Made by a program: the position numbers and the translations under genes. A stretch of DNA of 64,000 bases from Lentilactobacillus kosonis (GTDB taxonomy: Bacteria; Bacillota; Bacilli; Lactobacillales; Lactobacillaceae), in NCBI RefSeq assembly GCF_003864335.1, contig NZ_BEXA01000002.1:248001-312000 (forward strand), given 5' to 3'. The notes beneath the pieces were generated by a model that did no database searches, was not told the origin of the DNA, and saw only the letters and a program-made list of their open reading frames with translations. Positions 1 through 7,616 of this stretch are shown piece by piece. The first letter of the stretch is position 1; the number at the start of each line of letters is the position of its first letter.

Positions 1-773
1 ATGAAGTGGCACCTGGTCAACACGAAATTGACTTTAAGTATGCTGACGCGTTGACAGCTGCTGATAATATTCAAACATTTAAATTAGTTGTTAAAACAAT
101 CGCTAGAAAATACGGTTTGTATGCAACCTTTATGCCAAAACCACTTAGTGGCATTAACGGATCAGGAATGCATTTAAACATGTCATTATTCACTGATAAG
201 GGAAATGCCTTCTATGATGAATCTGGTGAATTAAAATTATCTAAGCAGGCTTATAACTTCTTAGGTGGCCTTTTGAAACACGCCAGAGCTTTTACGGCAA
301 TTTGTAACCCAATCGTTAACTCATACAAGCGATTAGTTCCAGGCTATGAAGCCCCAGTATATGTTGCTTGGTCTGGTTCTAACCGTTCACCATTAATTCG
401 AATTCCTAATGCTCGTGGTAACTCTACTCGATTAGAAGTTCGAAGTGTTGATCCAGCAGCTAACCCATACCTTGCAATTGCATGTATGTTGGAAGCCGGG
501 TTGGATGGCCTTAAAAATGAGATTGAACCTGAAGATAGTGTTGATCGTAACATTTATCGAATGGATGCAGAAGAACGTCAAGAAAGTCATATTAAGAACT
601 TACCTGACACATTACACAATGCGCTTAAAGACTTAGAAGCTGATGATGTTATGAAAAATGCATTGGGAACTAAGCTTTACCAAAGTTTCTTTGAGGCAAA
701 GAATTTGGAATACGATTCATACCGGACTCAAGTTTCAGGTTGGGAAAGAGATCAATATCTCGAATTGTATTAA
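1..773 (+). CDS. glnA: Glutamine synthetase type I, 3' part (5' end outside window)
   Basis: Makes glutamine from glutamate, ammonia and ATP as a cytoplasmic dodecamer. The reading frame is open from the first codon at base 3 and gives the last 256 residues of a protein usually near 445, so the N-terminal beta-grasp part is outside the window. Visible catalytic-domain motifs are PGQHEIDF near the cut end, NGSGMHLN near residue 52 (ATP and metal site), [27 protein letters not shown] and the metal-binding [16 protein letters not shown]. The Firmicutes enzyme is usually controlled by GlnR, but the promoter is not in view. A terminator follows directly. Identification is firm. Confidence 0.97.
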   Translation, partial: EVAPGQHEIDFKYADALTAADNIQTFKLVVKTIARKYGLYATFMPKPLSGINGSGMHLNMSLFTDKGNAFYDESGELKLSKQAYNFLGGLLKHARAFTAICNPIVNSYKRLVPGYEAPVYVAWSGSNRSPLIRIPNARGNSTRLEVRSVDPAANPYLAIACMLEAGLDGLKNEIEPEDSVDRNIYRMDAEERQESHIKNLPDTLHNALKDLEADDVMKNALGTKLYQSFFEAKNLEYDSYRTQVSGWERDQYLELY

Positions 774-793
774 AAGCGTTCGTCGGTTACGAA

Positions 794-827
794 AAGGACT
801 TGAATTTAGAATTCAGGTCCTTTTTTG
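794..827 (+). terminator. Rho-independent terminator after glnA
   Basis: The stem AGGACTTGAATT pairs with AATTCAGGTCCT and is followed by six T. It lies 20 bases after the glnA stop codon. Confidence 0.85.
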
Positions 828-945
828 TGTTTTTTGAGTTGGTTTAGTAAATTTATGTTAAAAAACTAAGAAATGTCTTTATTTATAGCGATTAGTTAGA
901 TAACATTAATTAAGAGTACAAATAAAAAAGTGATGAGGATACGTT

Positions 946-1823
946 ATGGATATGAACGAGCAAAATGATCAATTTAGTCAAAATGATTCAATTTTGTCTT
1001 CAGCAATTGACCATAAATTGGATTATTTAAACCAATTAAATGAATCTATTAAAAGCGGGGATGATTTAAAATTATACCAATTGATTGATGCCAATCGGTA
1101 CAATCAAGAATTTAAAGGGGAAACTGCAGACCCTCAACCACAAGATTTTACCTTGGTGTCTGATTTAGACGCTGAATTAAGCCATCATTTGAGTAATCAA
1201 TTGATTAACTATTTAGGGGATACCTATCCATTTTTCTATTACCATGAATATGAATTAGGTAAATTCAATATTTACTTTGGTACTGGTGGGATCACCGCTT
1301 ATTTGGTGAGTTAGATGCTTTAAATGTTGAATTTCACTTTGCCGAGGGTGAATACAACAAGTTAGCTCAATCATTCGAACTTGAATTACAAAACAAACGT
1401 GTTAATGATGATGAGATGAAGCGTTTAGCTGATGAAAACGAACGGTTAGGCCAATTAATGGATAATCAAACGCAACGTGACCAACAAAAAGACGAGATTC
1501 GAGCTCAGATTAAGGAGAACGAAGATAAGTCACCAATGCCTTGGGAGGCTGCTAAGGTTCGTGAAGAACGGGAAAAGCTAAACCAATCAATGCTGGAACT
1601 TACCCAAATCGATGAAGAAGCTAATGGCGCTCGGCAAACCATCAAAGAAAATGAAGCTAAAATACTTTCACTATCAAAAGATGAAACTATTTTAAATCTT
1701 GAAAAGCAAAACATTCGGGCAACGTTTGGCTCATTTGAAGAATTTAACCAAAATAACCAACAGCTATATACCAAATACCTTGCATTTTTAGAAGATGGAT
1801 TGAAGGTGAACGTCGATGAATAA
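946..1823 (+). CDS. Coiled-coil protein of unknown function, one frameshift
   Basis: I do not recognise a family. The start ATG follows GTGATGAGG. The frame breaks near 1303, where one G is missing; restoring it joins GGITAYL to GELDALNVEF and gives 292 residues. The N-terminal third is acidic and mixed, with a tyrosine-rich patch (TYPFFYYHEYELGKF). From about residue 135 on it is almost entirely charged and helical (ADENERLGQL, REEREKLNQS), a predicted coiled coil, so automatic pipelines may name it after SbcC or SMC although no ATPase motif is present. The end overlaps the next gene by 8 bases, so the two are translationally coupled. Function is unknown. Confidence 0.75.
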
Positions 1824-2751
1824 CGATAACGATATGCAAGAAGCAGAAATTACCGTCCAAGACACGTTTGCTTCATATACTGAATCATTACAAGCAGGAC
1901 TTGATAATGGTTTAAACTATGTGTCTTTATTCAATACATTAGTTCACACAACTGATTTTGATGAATTATTAAACGCAGCTGAAAAACTTGCTGACTTTGC
2001 ATTAGATTCAGAATATTTAGAATTTCCCCATCAATTTACTGGTGAGGATGTTCAAACTATCTTCTTGTCACGGGTATTAGAGTTAGGTGGCGTAAATAAC
2101 CAATTTAACCTTAAAGATACTAATCGAATTCAAAAGTTATTAGGGGTCTTCAATGGATTAGATGAGGAACCGTTTACGTTTAAAAAATCACCTAAAGCTG
2201 GAGCTGGTTACTACTTTGTCGCTACTAACGATAGCCAATCATTAATGTACCTTAACCTTAAAACCAAAGAGCTCATGTTCAATGGGCGGGCCTTGATTAA
2301 TTTCTTTGTAGTGGTTCTTGAAGGTAAGGACGTTGCCATCATTAAGAATGTGTTAGCAACCTTGAAGAAATTCGGTAAGATTCTCAAAGAGACTTCTGGA
2401 TTTACAGTTGAATTCAACGTGTTGGATAGCTTCAACAGCCAATTCTTCGAATTTGCTGGCGGCACGTGCGAAGAAATCATGGATGAATTATTTGTTAAAT
2501 CAGCTGCAAATGAATACATATTAATGGCTGATGAACAAGGTAACGCAATTTTGGACCTTAATGCAAACACCACGTTAGTAATTTCAGATAAGGGTACAAA
2601 TGATCATCCCCGTTATGGAGCATATATTCAAGATAAAGACCAAGCTGAAAACTGGATTTATTTATTGCTAGATTACGATTTTATTCAAAAATGGTACTTG
2701 GATAACGAAAAGCAATTGGAAATCTTAGCAAATCGAGTAGTATTTGGTTAA
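1816..2751 (+). CDS. Conserved-looking protein of unknown function
   Basis: A 311-residue soluble, acidic protein with no signal peptide, membrane segment or motif that I recognise. The start ATG overlaps the end of the coiled-coil gene, and the next gene begins 15 bases after the stop, so the three form one operon. The C-terminal half alternates beta-like stretches (YYFVATNDSQSLMYLNL, NAILDLNANTTLVISD) with helices and is rich in aromatic residues. A structural partner or regulator of the coiled-coil protein is possible, but that rests only on coupling. Confidence 0.8.
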   Translation: MNNDNDMQEAEITVQDTFASYTESLQAGLDNGLNYVSLFNTLVHTTDFDELLNAAEKLADFALDSEYLEFPHQFTGEDVQTIFLSRVLELGGVNNQFNLKDTNRIQKLLGVFNGLDEEPFTFKKSPKAGAGYYFVATNDSQSLMYLNLKTKELMFNGRALINFFVVVLEGKDVAIIKNVLATLKKFGKILKETSGFTVEFNVLDSFNSQFFEFAGGTCEEIMDELFVKSAANEYILMADEQGNAILDLNANTTLVISDKGTNDHPRYGAYIQDKDQAENWIYLLLDYDFIQKWYLDNEKQLEILANRVVFG

Positions 2752-2766
2752 GAACGGAGTTTACTA

Positions 2767-3306
2767 ATGGATTTACAAAAGATGTTGAGGGCTTCAGTAT
2801 ACTTGAATCGATTGATCGATAATAAGAAGCAGTTACACTGGGCACCAGAAGCCCGGGTGCAAAATGCTTTTGTGGCTTTAGACGTTGAACTAGCAGAAGT
2901 AGCTAATACTTCTGAATGGTTTAAAGTTTGGAAGACGCATCGTGGCAAGCACGATGAAGGCAAAAATGCAGAAGAGACGCTATTATATGAATACGTTGAT
3001 GCGATGGATTTCTTTTTATTAATTTCTAATTTGAAGAATTGGAATCACGTAATTCTAAATACGCAACCAGACTTGGCAAAAATTGCTGGCTACAAGCGTG
3101 AGCAAAATATGGATAAACAGTATCTAATTATTAAAAAGATGCTGTTTAATGCCTATTTTGAACGTAGTGAGGCGGCCTTTAGCCATTGCTTCAGATTATT
3201 TATCAAAATGGGACTTGTTGAATTCGGCTTTTCAGAAGATCAAATTGAAACGGCCTTTATGAAGAAGAATGAATTGAATAAGCAACGACAAGCAGATAAC
3301 TATTAA
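2767..3306 (+). CDS. dUTPase_2-type all-alpha NTP pyrophosphatase
   Basis: Expected to hydrolyse dUTP or a related nucleoside triphosphate to the monophosphate and pyrophosphate. The 179-residue protein has the all-alpha metal-binding signature ExxE (E41, E44 in ELAEVANTSEWFKVW) followed by ExxD (E75, D78 in LLYEYVDAMDFFL), with the W and K/R residues between them that are typical of the dimeric dUTPase_2 (MazG-like) family. It is the last gene of a three-gene operon whose first two members are unknown; their role may therefore touch nucleotide pools. The exact substrate cannot be read from sequence. Confidence 0.82.
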   Translation: MDLQKMLRASVYLNRLIDNKKQLHWAPEARVQNAFVALDVELAEVANTSEWFKVWKTHRGKHDEGKNAEETLLYEYVDAMDFFLLISNLKNWNHVILNTQPDLAKIAGYKREQNMDKQYLIIKKMLFNAYFERSEAAFSHCFRLFIKMGLVEFGFSEDQIETAFMKKNELNKQRQADNY

Positions 3307-3308
3307 AT

Positions 3309-3342
3309 TAAAAAAGCAGGTCCATTACGGGCCTGCTTTTTT
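3309..3342. terminator. Bidirectional terminator between convergent genes
   Basis: The stem AAAAAAGCAGG(T/C)CC pairs with GGGCCTGCTTTTTT around an ATTAC loop. The A-run on one side and T-run on the other let it end the plus-strand dUTPase-type operon and the minus-strand gene ending at 3354. Confidence 0.88.
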
Positions 3343-3353
3343 GTGCAGTAAAA

Positions 3354-3785
3354 TTAGTTTTCGATGGAAATGTAAATTGCATGTTTGTCCCAGCAATCCC
3401 AGACGCCAATTTGAATGGTGTCTGAATCGGCAAATCGTTGTGGTGAATCGATACTACTAATGTGCGGCTTAAAGGCAGACCACTGATCAATGGTAATGTT
3501 AGCAGAGCGAGTGGTTGCTTCAGATGATAGGAATTCTCGTTTTAGTTTAGAGTCTGATTTTAGAGGGATGCCTTGCATTTCGTCATCTAAAGTTTCAATA
3601 AAGCTTGGAGCAGTGTATTGATCGCCGTCATCGGCGAACTCCTTAAGGTTTTCAAAGTCAGTTTGCGTAATGGGTGCGGTAATTTGGTCCTTGATTACCA
3701 CGATTTCGTAACCATACTCAATTGGTTTTGCTTGAGGTGCGAGATTGTTAATGATTGTTAGGATTGAATCAATATCTACAGCCAT
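3354..3785 (-). CDS. Hypothetical protein, 143 residues
   Basis: No family recognised. The start ATG sits 6 bases after AAGGAGGCCTTCAC, a strong ribosome-binding site. The protein is acidic and soluble, with a run of alternating hydrophobic residues early (YGYEIVVIKDQITAPI) and an aromatic, tryptophan-rich C-terminus (IGVWDCWDKHAIYISIEN). It stands alone between a bidirectional terminator and the HicB-like gene upstream and is probably monocistronic. Confidence 0.72.
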   Translation of the reverse strand: MAVDIDSILTIINNLAPQAKPIEYGYEIVVIKDQITAPITQTDFENLKEFADDGDQYTAPSFIETLDDEMQGIPLKSDSKLKREFLSSEATTRSANITIDQWSAFKPHISSIDSPQRFADSDTIQIGVWDCWDKHAIYISIEN

Positions 3786-3907
3786 GTGAAGGCCTCCTTG
3801 ATTGGTGTGGTTAGTTTAAATATAAAATTAGTAGTGAGAAAAAGTTGATTGGTGATCATCATGCATATAAAGTTCCAGCTAAATGTTAATTCATGAATTA
3901 GCGCTGA

Positions 3908-4303
3908 TTATTCATCAAGTTTCTTCTGCAAAGCCGTTTTTAGCAATTCAGAAAAATCGATTCCCTGTTCATTACCTAAATCATTTAAATATTTAGGAAT
4001 TGTGACTGACTTTCGAATGTTTAAATTTTCTTCTTTGTCTCTAGCTAGCGTAGTGTTGGCTTCAATTGGAATAAGTAAATCGTCTTTTGAAACAGATATT
4101 TCTTCTGGCACAGAAGGTTTTGGTATCGGTTCTTTATAATCTTCAGTGGTTAATAGATATCCTTCAAGGGCATCTTTGGCCATATGTAATGCATCTTGAA
4201 GATTTTCGCCAAACGTCGCAGCATTGGGCGCTAAATCCGGGAATTTAACTTCATACTGCTTTTTGCTATTTTGATGAAAAATTGCTAGATATAGATACTT
4301 CAT
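3908..4303 (-). CDS. HicB-family antitoxin-like protein without adjacent HicA
   Basis: HicB proteins neutralise the HicA mRNA interferase and repress their own promoter. Residues 1-50 (YLAIFHQNSKKQYEVKFPDL and TFGENLQDALHMAKDALEGYL) match the partial RNase-H-like HicB fold, in which the sequence FPDL...A...GENLxDAL is diagnostic. The tail (RKSVTIPKYLNDLGNEQGID then FSELLKTALQKKL) looks like a ribbon-helix-helix DNA-binding end. A HicA of about 60 residues normally lies next to it, but none is found on either side. It may be a solitary regulator or the remnant of a toxin-antitoxin pair. A 21-bp dyad upstream is a candidate operator. Confidence 0.82.
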   Translation of the reverse strand: MKYLYLAIFHQNSKKQYEVKFPDLAPNAATFGENLQDALHMAKDALEGYLLTTEDYKEPIPKPSVPEEISVSKDDLLIPIEANTTLARDKEENLNIRKSVTIPKYLNDLGNEQGIDFSELLKTALQKKLDE

Positions 4304-4371
4304 TTGATTACCTCCAAGTTAGATGATAATTTTAATTATTCCTTAGACACTTGATTGAGATGTATGTTGAC

Positions 4372-4392
4372 ATGATATCAGATCAATATCAT
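4372..4392 (-). promoter_or_regulatory. Perfect 7-7-7 dyad, candidate HicB operator
   Basis: ATGATAT and ATATCAT form a perfect inverted repeat around CAGATCA, about 70 bases upstream of the HicB-like start. Ribbon-helix-helix antitoxins usually bind such dyads. Assignment is by position only. Confidence 0.35.
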
Positions 4393-4524
4393 TGGCCATT
4401 GTTTGTACATTAGAATAGTTACTTATATTTTAAATCAAATAAAAAATAAAGTCATAAATATTACCTTTTAAAATCTAAATGTAGATGATTACAATTTCCA
4501 ATCATGATTTTTGTAACCAAGGGG

Positions 4525-4547
4525 TATCTCATGTGATTATAGAGATA
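4525..4547 (+). promoter_or_regulatory. Dyad over the likely tspO promoter
   Basis: TATCTC and GAGATA are inverted repeats separated by about 11 bases, covering an AT-rich -10-like ATTATA 20 bases before the tspO start. It could be an operator for a repressor. No matching regulator was identified. Confidence 0.3.
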
Positions 4548-4566
4548 TAAGAAATGAGGTGAAACT

Positions 4567-5043
4567 ATGGCTTATAATTCTCGAGTGAATTACTTAAAAC
4601 TAATTATCTTCGTTATTGTCATTGAAGCATTAGGGATGATTTCCTCATTGTTATCTGGCGATGTCAGGGCCGCATATAACGATTTTACGTTGCCACCGTT
4701 TTCTCCACCGGGTCCCTTGTTTGGGATTGTCTGGCCAATTCTGTATTTACTAGTTGGAGTTGCCGGTTACCTAATTTGGATTAATCGTGATTCAAGTCCG
4801 ACCGATAATCGATTATTTTGGATTCAATTAGTATTGAATCTATCTTGGACCATTGTATTCTTTAATTTCGCGTGGCTATGGGTTGGAGTAATAATTATCT
4901 TGACCATGGACGTGATTACAATTAAGATTGTGATTCAATTAAATAGAGGTCAATTGGCATTAGCAAAATGGATGTTAGTTCCGTATCTAATATGGATTTT
5001 ATTTGCCACATACTTGGCATTTGGCGTAGCGATATTAAATTAA
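4567..5043 (+). CDS. tspO: TspO/MBR family membrane protein
   Basis: A 158-residue protein with five predicted membrane helices. The family hallmarks are all present: PPFSPPGPLFGIVWPILY near residues 38-55, the tryptophan-rich LNLSWTIVFFNFAWLW, and the closing PYLIWILFATYLAFGVAILN. TspO proteins bind tetrapyrroles and sterol-like ligands and have been linked to stress and porphyrin handling; the role in a fermentative lactic acid bacterium is unclear. The start ATG follows AAATGAGGTGAAACT. It is monocistronic, with a dyad over its promoter and its own terminator. Confidence 0.93.
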   Translation: MAYNSRVNYLKLIIFVIVIEALGMISSLLSGDVRAAYNDFTLPPFSPPGPLFGIVWPILYLLVGVAGYLIWINRDSSPTDNRLFWIQLVLNLSWTIVFFNFAWLWVGVIIILTMDVITIKIVIQLNRGQLALAKWMLVPYLIWILFATYLAFGVAILN

Positions 5044-5071
5044 AAAAACAGCCAAAATGGCTGTTTTTTAA
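5044..5071. terminator. Terminator after tspO, possibly bidirectional
   Basis: AAAAAACAGCCA and TGGCTGTTTTTT pair around AAA, with a T-run after and an A-run before, immediately after the tspO stop codon. The minus-strand DUF805 gene also ends toward it. Confidence 0.88.
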
Positions 5072-5113
5072 TACCCACCAGTGGAATCGAACCGCTGTTT
5101 AGTCACCAGACAT
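5071..5113 (-). other. tRNA 3'-end-like remnant
   Basis: On the minus strand CAGCGGTTCGATTCCACTG resembles a T-arm carrying the invariant GTTCGATTCC loop, with a stem that has one mismatch; GTGGGTA follows, like an acceptor strand. No matching 5' half, D-arm or anticodon arm lies upstream, because the DUF805 gene ends there. It could be a tRNA or tmRNA 3' fragment left by an integration event, or chance. Confidence 0.25.
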
Positions 5114-5125
5114 GGGAAAGCTTTA

Positions 5126-5491
5126 TTAGCTCCAACGATTTCGTTTAGATGGCAAGACCATTAAAACGAAGAACCAGATAGTACCAATAATTGGAATTAT
5201 ACTAATTAAAATCCACCAACCAGAACGATCAGTATCATGTAGGCGACGGACCTTAAGTGACCATACACCAAGCCATACAATTGCAGCAACGATTCTTGAT
5301 GCGATACCAATGTTTAAGTCAGAAACGTTATAGGTAACATCGATTGGATGGCCAGTAGCTGATTGAATGATAGCGATAATGATTCCACCTAAAATGTAGT
5401 TAATAATGATTGGCCACCAATAATCAGGGCGATCAGCTGTACCAGAAAAATTAGTAATGTTACCCCAAAACTTCTTATATGAATCGATCAT
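5126..5491 (-). CDS. DUF805 family inner-membrane protein
   Basis: A 121-residue protein with about four membrane helices. The family signature RRLHDTDRSGWWILISIIPI followed by GTIWFFVLMVLPSKRNRW is clear, and the N-terminus (YKKFWGNITNFSGTADRPDYWW) has the usual R.xYWWF-like start. The start was set at the ATG 6 bases after AAGGAGGTGATATTC; an upstream in-frame ATG lacks a ribosome-binding site. Function of the family is unknown. Upstream lies an extended -10-like TGGGATAAT. Confidence 0.9.
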   Translation of the reverse strand: MIDSYKKFWGNITNFSGTADRPDYWWPIIINYILGGIIIAIIQSATGHPIDVTYNVSDLNIGIASRIVAAIVWLGVWSLKVRRLHDTDRSGWWILISIIPIIGTIWFFVLMVLPSKRNRWS

Positions 5492-5581
5492 GAATATCAC
5501 CTCCTTCGACATTTAATTATCCCATAAGTTACTGAAAACGTTAAAAATTTGGCATCATAAATTCGTAAAATAAGCGCAACA

Positions 5582-5622
5582 AAAATAAAATACACCCGTG
5601 GCCATCTTTGACTGTGGGTGTA
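5582..5622 (-). terminator. Weak terminator after the 78-residue gene
   Basis: On the minus strand ACACCC pairs with GGGTGT and the tail is ATTTTATTTTTG. The stem is short, so confidence is moderate. Confidence 0.5.
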
Positions 5623-5651
5623 ATAAAACGATAGAATCTATTTGTGATTGA

Positions 5652-5888
5652 TTAGTCATCCAACAGATGGGGATTTTTCTCAAGAATTATTTTGATTGCT
5701 TCGTATATTAATGAATTAGCATACTCTTTGGAGGAATCATCACCATTTTTGATTAGTTCTAAGAGTTGATCCTGAGGGTTATCACTAGCTGTTTGCTGGT
5801 ATCTCCCTGAGGCAACCCGCTCATTATGGCGCTTTGTGGCTCGTTTGATTGCTTCTTCAGTGAATGCTGCTGCTTTGTCATCGCTCAT
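5652..5888 (-). CDS. Hypothetical 78-residue protein
   Basis: A small, highly charged helical protein (TEEAIKRATKRHNERVASGRYQ at the N-terminus, KEYANSLIYEAIKIILEKNP at the C-terminus). No family is recognised. The start ATG follows AAGGTGGTGACAATAT. Its promoter has an extended -10-like TGAGATAAT sitting inside a perfect 8-bp inverted repeat. It is monocistronic. Confidence 0.7.
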   Translation of the reverse strand: MSDDKAAAFTEEAIKRATKRHNERVASGRYQQTASDNPQDQLLELIKNGDDSSKEYANSLIYEAIKIILEKNPHLLDD

Positions 5889-5901
5889 ATATTGTCACCA
5901 C

Positions 5902-5925
5902 CTTGTGAGTTAATTATCTCACAAG
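5902..5925 (-). promoter_or_regulatory. Dyad overlapping the -10 of the 78-residue gene
   Basis: CTTGTGAG and CTCACAAG are perfect inverted repeats around an 8-base centre. On the minus strand the dyad contains TGAGATAAT, a plausible extended -10, 20 bases before the start codon. A repressor bound here would block transcription. Confidence 0.4.
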
Positions 5926-5973
5926 ATTGGTAAGTCAGATATTATGATTTGCGGCAAGGAGGTTAGCACATAT

Positions 5974-6004
5974 AAAAAACGCCGTCCTCAAGGCTGGCGT
6001 TTTT
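5974..6004 (-). terminator. Terminator after the XRE regulator gene
   Basis: AAAAACGCC pairs with GGCGTTTTT around a GTCCTCAAGGCT centre. It lies 20 bases past the corrected end of the minus-strand regulator gene. Confidence 0.75.
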
Positions 6005-6023
6005 ATATGTTGAGTTTTAGTTA

Positions 6024-6343
6024 TCATCTTAGATACTGAATCATCCAAACAGCAAAACCAGCAATTGCGAATAATAACCACCAATACCGGGCTGCGAAAT
6101 CCCAAAGTTCATCTGGCCCAGTTGTGACGCGTTTCTTTTAGGCAATCCCAAAACTAGTTCATCAAGCGAACAGTCTAAAATTTCAGCTAATTTCACCAGA
6201 TAAGTTAAGTCAGGGGTTGATACACCGGCTTCCCATGCTGAAACCATTTGTTGGGGAACTAATAACTTATCTGCAATATCAGCTTGAGATAATCCTTTAT
6301 TAGCGCTTAATTTAGTTAGTTGCGTTGCGAATAAAATACTCAT
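6024..6343 (-). CDS. XRE-family transcriptional regulator with C-terminal membrane helix, one frameshift
   Basis: The N-terminal 65 residues form a Cro/CI helix-turn-helix (LSQADIADKLLVPQQMVSAW with EAGVSTPDLTYLVKLAEIL). As read, the frame leaves the family pattern after VLGLPK. Restoring one base in the T-run at 6136-6139 gives KKRVTTGPDELWDFAARYWW and a hydrophobic tail LLFAIAGFAVWMIQYLR, one membrane helix, for 106 residues in all. Such membrane-tethered XRE proteins are common in lactobacilli; their targets are usually unknown. The start follows AGGAGGTGGCTAAC. Annotating the uncorrected frame would hide the membrane segment. Confidence 0.85.
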
Positions 6344-6482
6344 GTTAGCCACCTCCTAACCTAATTTAATTATCAATTAGATGTGTTACGAATGTAAAGC
6401 ACAATGCATGCGATTAATCGAATTGACGATTAAATGGTGTAGAGTGAACTCATCAATTTTTAGTATTTGATTCGGTAATCGT

Positions 6483-7298
6483 CTAATTAGCCATCAAATC
6501 GATATCAGTTAACCAGTTACTAAACTCAACTAGTAAATGGATAGCATGTTGATTAATCAATGAATTTGGCAGTATGTCAGGAAATTCAACCTGAAGTCTT
6601 GCATGAATCGTATTGTTGGGTTCATCAGTTATTAAATGACGGACCCCGCCAATGATAAAGCCGTTAGTTAATCTACCAGTGCCACTTAGTTCAAAGCGAA
6701 AATTTTTATTAGAAGTGGTGGATAACCCTGAATTGTCACCGTATGATAGCGTGAAATCATTGGTGAGTCGAGTTCCACCGGTCATTTCCACGACGGTTTG
6801 CTGATTGTGCTCGCCGTAGCTATAGAAATGATTGGGGTTTGCTTTGAAGTTATAGAATTGATTATCCTCAGTGTTATGCATAAACATCTGATTTAAAGTA
6901 TTGGCAATTTGTTGCGCAGTTAGCTTGCTGTTTTTTAAATACATATCCGCAACTGAAATCTTTCGGTGATTAAACGAAGTTTTGACACCAAGTTTTGTAA
7001 TTAAATTCGCAATGTCAGATTGATAAGCTAACTGTGACTTCAGTTGATTTTGTCCGATTGCCATTTTGGCCAAAACAACTTCTTCTTTAATAGTTATAAA
7101 TGAAGTTGTAGATGTGAAGTTTAGTTTCTGTGAGAATCTTTTGTTTAATAATTTAGCCGTTTTTAGGTATTCACGTCGTTGCCACTTTACCAAATCATCT
7201 TTTGAAAATGATTGCTTACCAATCATAAAAGTAAAGGGCAAAGATAAGAGGTGCGCTTCAGCTTGTTCGACTTTAGCGAAAATGGTTTGTTGATCCAT
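6483..7298 (-). CDS. Hypothetical 271-residue protein
   Basis: Not recognised. The ATG follows AAGGAGTTAATTTAAT. The first half is helical and basic (DLVKWQRREYLKTAKLLNKR); the second half is beta-rich and glycine/asparagine-rich (GGTRLTNDFTLSYGDNSGLS, GRLTNGFIIGGVRHLI), ending in a helix. No signal peptide or membrane helix is visible. It is preceded by the XRE regulator in the same orientation, 140 bases downstream, but a shared operon is not certain. Confidence 0.75.
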   Translation of the reverse strand: MDQQTIFAKVEQAEAHLLSLPFTFMIGKQSFSKDDLVKWQRREYLKTAKLLNKRFSQKLNFTSTTSFITIKEEVVLAKMAIGQNQLKSQLAYQSDIANLITKLGVKTSFNHRKISVADMYLKNSKLTAQQIANTLNQMFMHNTEDNQFYNFKANPNHFYSYGEHNQQTVVEMTGGTRLTNDFTLSYGDNSGLSTTSNKNFRFELSGTGRLTNGFIIGGVRHLITDEPNNTIHARLQVEFPDILPNSLINQHAIHLLVEFSNWLTDIDLMAN

Positions 7299-7404
7299 AT
7301 TAAATTAACTCCTTAATTAATAAGCTTATGCATTTTAGTTAATCATATTCCTAAAGTTATGGGTTTACTAACGCTTTAATTGATAACTTTTTAAACTTTA
7401 ATTA

Positions 7405-7572
7405 TTACGATTGATTATTACGGTTAAGTCCACATAAAAAGGATAAATGATGATTATTATCATTTATCCTGAATGGTGTTGGTATATTGGTATGTTCAGC
7501 CCCTTTAGTTGGGGGTTGGAATGATGATTTATCAAGTGCATCGTTAATTGATTCCTTGCTAATTTTATCCAT
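7405..7572 (-). CDS. Possible small protein downstream of the YegP-like gene
   Basis: A 55-codon open frame starts at ATG 7572, 44 bases after the YegP-like stop. The first 35 residues look protein-like (MDKISKESINDALDKSSFQP), but the frame then runs through the strong hairpin at 7441-7469. A one-base indel would end it at a TAA where that stem begins. No good ribosome-binding site is seen. It may be a real small gene with a sequence error, or not coding. Confidence 0.25.
   Translation of the reverse strand: MDKISKESINDALDKSSFQPPTKGAEHTNIPTPFRINDNNHHLSFLCGLNRNNQS
7436..7469 (-). terminator. Terminator of the YegP-like transcript
   Basis: GGATAAATGAT pairs perfectly with ATCATTTATCC around GATTATT. 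On the minus strand five T follow, so it ends transcription coming from the YegP-like gene. Confidence 0.75.
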
Positions 7573-7616
7573 TTAGGTTCCGCGTGTTTTGTCTGTGATT
7601 TTATGCAAGAAATTAC

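Noticed and set aside
1416-1823. SbcC-like exonuclease subunit
   Set aside because: Only coiled-coil similarity; no Walker A, signature or Walker B motif is present in the corrected protein.
3354-3785. HicA toxin for the HicB-like protein
   Set aside because: The neighbour is 143 residues, acidic, and lacks the basic dsRBD-like HicA pattern with its catalytic histidine (GSHxxF).
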